Assembly (NCBI RefSeq): GCF_000403645.1
Contig: NC_021313.1
Span: 868,001 to 932,000, forward strand
Origin: Salinarchaeum sp. Harcht-Bsk1
GTDB lineage: Archaea > Halobacteriota > Halobacteria > Halobacteriales > Salinarchaeaceae
Direction of reading: 5' to 3'
Length of the DNA: 64,000 nt
Part shown: piece after piece, positions 60,680-64,000 of the stretch
Layout: each line of letters starts with the position of its first letter
Position numbering within the stretch: position 1 is the first letter of the stretch
Program-made: the position numbers and the translations under genes
The notes under the pieces: model-generated
What the model was told of the DNA's origin: nothing
Database searches by the model: none
What the model saw: only the letters and a program-made list of their open reading frames with translations

Positions 60680-62224
60680 ATGGTGGTGGAGACCGCGGCG
60701 ACCTTCGAGGCGCTGGTCGACGTCTACGCCGGCGCGGTGTTCGTCGTCGACCGCGAGGGTCGCTACCGGGAGGTCATCGAGGGCAGCGAGGGGAGCGACG
60801 TGCTCTACGATCTCCCCGAGTCGTTGACGGGCCAGGAGTTCCGGGACGTGCTGCCGCCGGAGACCGCCGAGCGGTTTCACCGGGTCGTCCGGGAGGCCAT
60901 CGACAGCGGAACCCCGTCGATCGTCGAGTACGAACTCGAGGTCCAGGCCGGCCATCGCTGGTTCGAGGCGACCGTGTCACCGATCGAGGACGAGGAACTG
61001 GTGGTCTGGGCAGCCCGGGACGTCACCGAACGCAAGCAGTACGAGCGGGCGCTCGCGGCCTTGCACGAGGCCGGCCCGCGGCTCACCGCCAGCGACTCCG
61101 TCGCGGACGTCTGCGAGGAGGCGATCTACGCAGCGGAGACGATCCTCGATTTCGATCAGTCGATGATCGCCCTGGAACGCGACGGCGTGCTCCAGGCGGA
61201 GGCGACGTCCGAGCAACTCCCGGCGGACGCGACGACGACCGTCCCGATCGACGACGGGATCGCTGGCCGGACGTACCGGACCGGCGAGAGCTACCTCACG
61301 CCGGACCTCGCCGAGACCGACGCCGCCCTGGACCACGTGGAGTTCCGGGCTGGACTCAGCGTCCCGATCGGAGACCACGGCGTCTTCCAGGCCGTCGCCG
61401 AGCGCCCCGACGCGTTCGACGAGACGGACCTCGAACTCGCGGAACTGTTCGTCGGACAGGTCGACGCCACGATCACCCGGCTGGAACACGAACGAGCGCT
61501 CGAGCGGCAGAACGAACGGCTCGACGAGTTCGCGAGCATCGTCTCGCACGACCTCCGGAATCCACTCACCGTCGCGAACGGCCGGCTCGAACTCGCTGCG
61601 GAAGAGTGCGACAGCGAGCACCTCGAGCACGTGGCCGACGCGCACGATCGGATGCAGGGGCTGATCGACGACCTGCTCACCCTCGCACAGAGCGGCGAGG
61701 ACGTGGCGGTCGAGCCGGTCGACCTCGCGCACCTCGTTCGGGAGTGCTGGCAGCTAATCGAGACCGAGGACGCGACCCTCGACGTAGCGGTCGAGCGCCC
61801 GATTGAAGCGAATCGAACGCAGCTCCGTCAGTTGCTAGAGAATCTCCTCGGGAACGCCGTCGAGCACGGCTCGACGGGCCCTGGCTCGCAGGCTCGCCAG
61901 GACGCCGTGGAACACGGTTCCACGAGCCCTCGATCGCAGGCTCACGAGGACGCCGTGGAACACGGTGACGACGGTGTCACGATCACCGTCGGCGACCTCG
62001 AGGACGGCTTCTACGTCGAGGACGACGGGCCGGGCATCGACGACGTCGATCGCGATCGGTTGTTCGAGGCCGGCTACTCCAGCGCCGACGGCGGCACCGG
62101 CATCGGCCTCCACATCGTCGGGTCGGTCGCGGAGCGCCACGGCTGGACGGTCGAACTCGACGAGGAGTACGAGGACGGCGCGCGCTTCGAGATCACCGGC
62201 GTGGAGCGGCCGGACGAATATTGA
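60680..62224 (+). CDS. Sensor histidine kinase PAS-GAF-HisKA-HATPase
   Basis: This is a 514-residue soluble kinase. The PAS domain (AGAVFVVDREGRYREVIEGS), a GAF domain, the H-box FASIVSHDLRNPLTVANGR, and the HATPase (NAVEHG, EDDGPGIDDVDRD, GGTGIGLHIVGSV) are in order. It is a paralogue of the kinase at 16218 without receiver and first GAF. The ATP domain has three copies of the DAVEHG/NAVEHG N-box separated by 16-residue units. No response regulator is adjacent. ATG 60680 is five codons into the longest frame. Confidence 0.92.
   Translation: MVVETAATFEALVDVYAGAVFVVDREGRYREVIEGSEGSDVLYDLPESLTGQEFRDVLPPETAERFHRVVREAIDSGTPSIVEYELEVQAGHRWFEATVSPIEDEELVVWAARDVTERKQYERALAALHEAGPRLTASDSVADVCEEAIYAAETILDFDQSMIALERDGVLQAEATSEQLPADATTTVPIDDGIAGRTYRTGESYLTPDLAETDAALDHVEFRAGLSVPIGDHGVFQAVAERPDAFDETDLELAELFVGQVDATITRLEHERALERQNERLDEFASIVSHDLRNPLTVANGRLELAAEECDSEHLEHVADAHDRMQGLIDDLLTLAQSGEDVAVEPVDLAHLVRECWQLIETEDATLDVAVERPIEANRTQLRQLLENLLGNAVEHGSTGPGSQARQDAVEHGSTSPRSQAHEDAVEHGDDGVTITVGDLEDGFYVEDDGPGIDDVDRDRLFEAGYSSADGGTGIGLHIVGSVAERHGWTVELDEEYEDGARFEITGVERPDEY
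61862..61957 (+). repeat. 48-bp tandem in-frame repeat in the kinase ATP-binding domain
   Basis: Two copies (61862-61909, 61910-61957) encode EHGSTGPGSQARQDAV and EHGSTSPRSQAHEDAV, followed by a third EHG. Each unit repeats the N-box residues. A single related unit occurs in the kinase at 16476-16523 (EHGSTSPGSQAPQDAV). Confidence 0.9.
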
Positions 62225-62241
62225 TTACTGCAGGGTGTGCG

Positions 62242-62529
62242 TCACCGGCGCTCGCGGAGTTCCGCCCGCAGGTCCGCGAGGTCCATGTCGTGCATCGACA
62301 GGAGCACCAGCAGGTGGTAGACGATGTCCGCGCTCTCGTGGGCGATTTCCTCGGTATCGTCGTCCTTCGCGGCGAGCACGAGTTCCGTCGTCTCCTCGCC
62401 GAGCTTCTCGAGGACGGCGTTCTGGCCCTTCTCGTGGGTGAACAGGGAGGCGGTGTAGGAGTCCTCCGGCAGCTCCGCCTTGCGGGCCTCGATCACGTCG
62501 AACAGCTCGTCGAGCACCGGCTCGGTCAT
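62242..62529 (-). CDS. hisE: Phosphoribosyl-ATP pyrophosphatase
   Basis: This is a 95-residue all-alpha MazG-like enzyme for the second step of histidine biosynthesis, hydrolysing phosphoribosyl-ATP to phosphoribosyl-AMP. The metal-binding pattern EKLGEETTELVLAAK and EIAHESADIVYHLLVLL is clear. It is a free-standing HisE as in archaea, not fused to HisI. No other his gene is near. Confidence 0.95.
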   Translation of the reverse strand: MTEPVLDELFDVIEARKAELPEDSYTASLFTHEKGQNAVLEKLGEETTELVLAAKDDDTEEIAHESADIVYHLLVLLSMHDMDLADLRAELRERR

Positions 62530-62632
62530 GGCGGTGTCGACGGGGGGAGGGGTGAAAAACGCCCCGCGTTGCGGTCGTCCAGGCGCTATCGGCGTGGCCG
62601 GCAGCGCTGGGCGTGCGCGACGACACTCGCGC

Positions 62633-63085
62633 TCAGGCCGCTTCGCTCAGTTCGCGGATGTCCTCGAGTTCCTCGAACTCTTCGGCCGGCTGGCGGCCCT
62701 CCTCGAAGACCGACTCGGCGACCTCGATCGGCACGTTCGTTCGGGAAGCCAGCGCCATCGAGTCGCTCGGTCTTGCGTCGATCACGACGCCGTCCCGCGG
62801 CGTGTCCACGTGGAGGTCGGCGATGTACGTACCCTCCTCGGTCACCTCGCTGACGACGACGCGGTTGACCTTCCCGCCGAGTTCCTCCATCACGTCGAGC
62901 AGGAGGTCGTGTGTCAGCGGGCGACCGATGTCGGTGGCGTCCATCCCGCGGGCGATCGACCGGGCCTCCTCGAAGCCGACGAAGATCGGCACGACGTCGT
63001 CCTCGTCGGCGACGGACAGCACCACGACCGGGACTGGCCCCTGTGGCGTCCCCGCGACTCGAACGGCGTCGATCTCGGCATCCAT
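62633..63085 (-). CDS. DUF151/bifunctional-nuclease-family protein
   Basis: This is a 150-residue protein matching the DUF151 (BFN) family: VVLSVADEDDVVPIFVGFEEARSI, PLTHDLLLDVMEELGG, and DARPSDSMALASRTNVPI, the diagnostic block. Plant BFN proteins have nuclease activity; the archaeal role is unclear. ATG 63085. An acidic C-terminal tail EEFEELEDIREL ends it. Confidence 0.92.
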   Translation of the reverse strand: MDAEIDAVRVAGTPQGPVPVVVLSVADEDDVVPIFVGFEEARSIARGMDATDIGRPLTHDLLLDVMEELGGKVNRVVVSEVTEEGTYIADLHVDTPRDGVVIDARPSDSMALASRTNVPIEVAESVFEEGRQPAEEFEELEDIRELSEAA

Positions 63086-63413
63086 GCGCTAACGGACGGG
63101 CGCCACGGTGAAAAGTCCACGCGAATGGGCGACCGTCGTCGAGTGAGCGGCGTCGATTCGAGCCCCGACAGGACACTGCATTCCACGTGCTGTTTCCCCG
63201 ACGTGCGCGAGTCGGAAATCAGGAATCGTGGCCGCGAGCGTCCGTGAAACGATCGGGAACGGGAACGACGAGGAGGACGGCGTGCGGTAGCGTAGAGAGG
63301 AGAATGCGACCCGGCGTGATTCTCGTCGGGCCGATCGATGATCGGAACCCCGATGAGTCGACCCTGCCGGTGACCGGCCGACAGTATTTGGCACTGTGTG
63401 GCGATCTCCCTAC
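63086..63413. other. Divergent promoter interval of DUF151 and nadE
   Basis: These 328 bases between the divergent genes hold a TATA-like AGTATTTG (63383-63390) centred 28 bases upstream of the nadE ATG, and no gene I can support. A less clear A/T stretch near 63218-63232 lies too far from the DUF151 start to be its core promoter. Confidence 0.5.
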
Positions 63414-64000
63414 ATGGTCGACGTCGACCGCGCCATCGATCGGATGACCGAGTTCCTGGGTGACGCCCTGGTGACGACGGGGGCCGACGGCTACGTCGTC
63501 GGCGTCAGCGGCGGACTCGATTCGGCGGTCTGCGCTACCCTCGCTGTCGAAGCGGTCGGTAACGACGCAGTCACTGGCATGATCCTCCCGGGTGCACCCA
63601 GCGAGGATTCCAACATGGCGGACGCCCGCGAACTGGCAGCCGATCTCGGGATCACGTGTCGAGAGGTCTCGATTGCCCCGGCCGTGGAGACGTTTCGGCA
63701 GGAGTCGCCCCACGAGGTGGGGCCGCGGGACGCGGGGAACGTCCGGGCCCGAACCCGGATGGTGTTTCTGTACCTCGAAGCGAACGTGAACGGTCTCCTG
63801 GTGCTCGGGCCGTCGAACAAGAGCGAGATCCTGCTCGGCTACTTCACCAAGTACGGCGACGGCGCGGCGGACCTCCGACCCATGGCTGACCTCTACAAGA
63901 CGGAGGTGCGACAGGTCGCTCGAGCGCTCGATCTCGACGAGACGTTCGTCCGGAAGGCACCGACTGCGGGGCTCTGGGAGGGACAGACGGACGAGGGCGA
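63414..64000 (+). CDS. nadE: NAD+ synthase, N-terminal part (3' end outside window)
   Basis: 195 residues are visible. The N-type ATP pyrophosphatase P-loop is GVSGGLDSAV; GPSNKSEILLGYFTKYGDGAADLRP and LYKTEVRQVARALD, PTAGLWEGQTDE are NAD synthase signatures. It makes NAD+ from nicotinic acid adenine dinucleotide, ATP and ammonia. The ammonia-dependent form has no glutaminase domain at the N-terminus, as here. The start ATG 63414 is leaderless by its TATA distance. The frame is open to the right edge. Confidence 0.95.
   Translation, partial: MVDVDRAIDRMTEFLGDALVTTGADGYVVGVSGGLDSAVCATLAVEAVGNDAVTGMILPGAPSEDSNMADARELAADLGITCREVSIAPAVETFRQESPHEVGPRDAGNVRARTRMVFLYLEANVNGLLVLGPSNKSEILLGYFTKYGDGAADLRPMADLYKTEVRQVARALDLDETFVRKAPTAGLWEGQTDEG

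Overview
The window is chromosomal DNA from a haloarchaeon (class Halobacteria). The evidence is a very high G+C content with GC-rich third positions, strongly acidic proteins, TATA-like boxes about 27-30 nt upstream of start codons (leaderless mRNAs), Tat-lipoprotein signals, and archaeal genes: FtsZ1, aIF2-beta with a TRAM domain, eL40, Tsr3, a SAMP/MoaD ubiquitin-like protein, DTD2, archaeal RNase P RNA and an intron-containing tRNA(CAU). The genus cannot be fixed from the sequence. Both window edges cut genes: a membrane protein at the left and NAD synthase at the right.

Region by region. 1-6.1 kb: membrane-protein 3' end, a DUF5790-type protein, a small HTH/DUF7521 pair, a CBS-containing site-2 protease, a Xi-class glutathione-transferase-like enzyme and a YcaO-family azoline-forming-type enzyme. 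6.2-16.1 kb: APC permease fused to Usp domains, HTH-CBS protein, ZIP transporter, purM, a PIN/UPF0175 toxin-antitoxin pair, the helicase Lhr and a membrane-anchored HTH regulator. 16.2-27 kb: a multidomain sensor kinase, acetamidase/formamidase, a SAMP, ftsZ1, dtdA, and a TetR/RND-exporter pair with a clear double operator. 27-33 kb: MTH865, DUF255 (thioredoxin-like plus glycosidase-like), a KaiC-like ATPase, tsr3 and eL40. 32.8-37.5 kb: a sulfur-flavoured block (glyoxalase-type MBL, rhodanese-persulfide-dioxygenase-like fusion, SoxB/5'-nucleotidase-like phosphoesterase, TauE/SafE exporter). 37.7-46 kb: aIF2-beta, two aldo/keto reductases, an MBL hydrolase, Usp, DUF488, arylamine N-acetyltransferase, a lipoprotein and a LemA-GIDE pair. 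46.5-49.1 kb: AI-2E-type permease next to a decaying stress locus (a P-type ATPase without its catalytic core, a UspA pseudogene, DUF1328). 49.3-58 kb: epimerase, nitrilase, MATE exporter, RNase P RNA, a rhodanese lipoprotein, two CPBP intramembrane proteases and AIM24. 58.4-64 kb: halocyanin divergent from a second HTH/DUF7521 module, the intron tRNA beside an att-like duplication, a second sensor kinase, hisE, DUF151 and nadE.

Most genes are housekeeping or widespread haloarchaeal accessory genes. The strongest unusual signals are: (i) an intact open reading frame for a P-type ATPase with the whole phosphorylation/nucleotide core removed, beside a UspA relic; (ii) the sulfur block; (iii) a 48-bp in-frame repeat in the ATP-binding domain of two separate sensor kinases; (iv) short tandem duplications starting at gene 3' ends (purM, an aldo/keto reductase); (v) two copies of an HTH/DUF7521 module; and (vi) a 15-bp direct repeat of the tRNA 3' end. 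No CRISPR array, intact insertion sequence or rRNA gene was seen.
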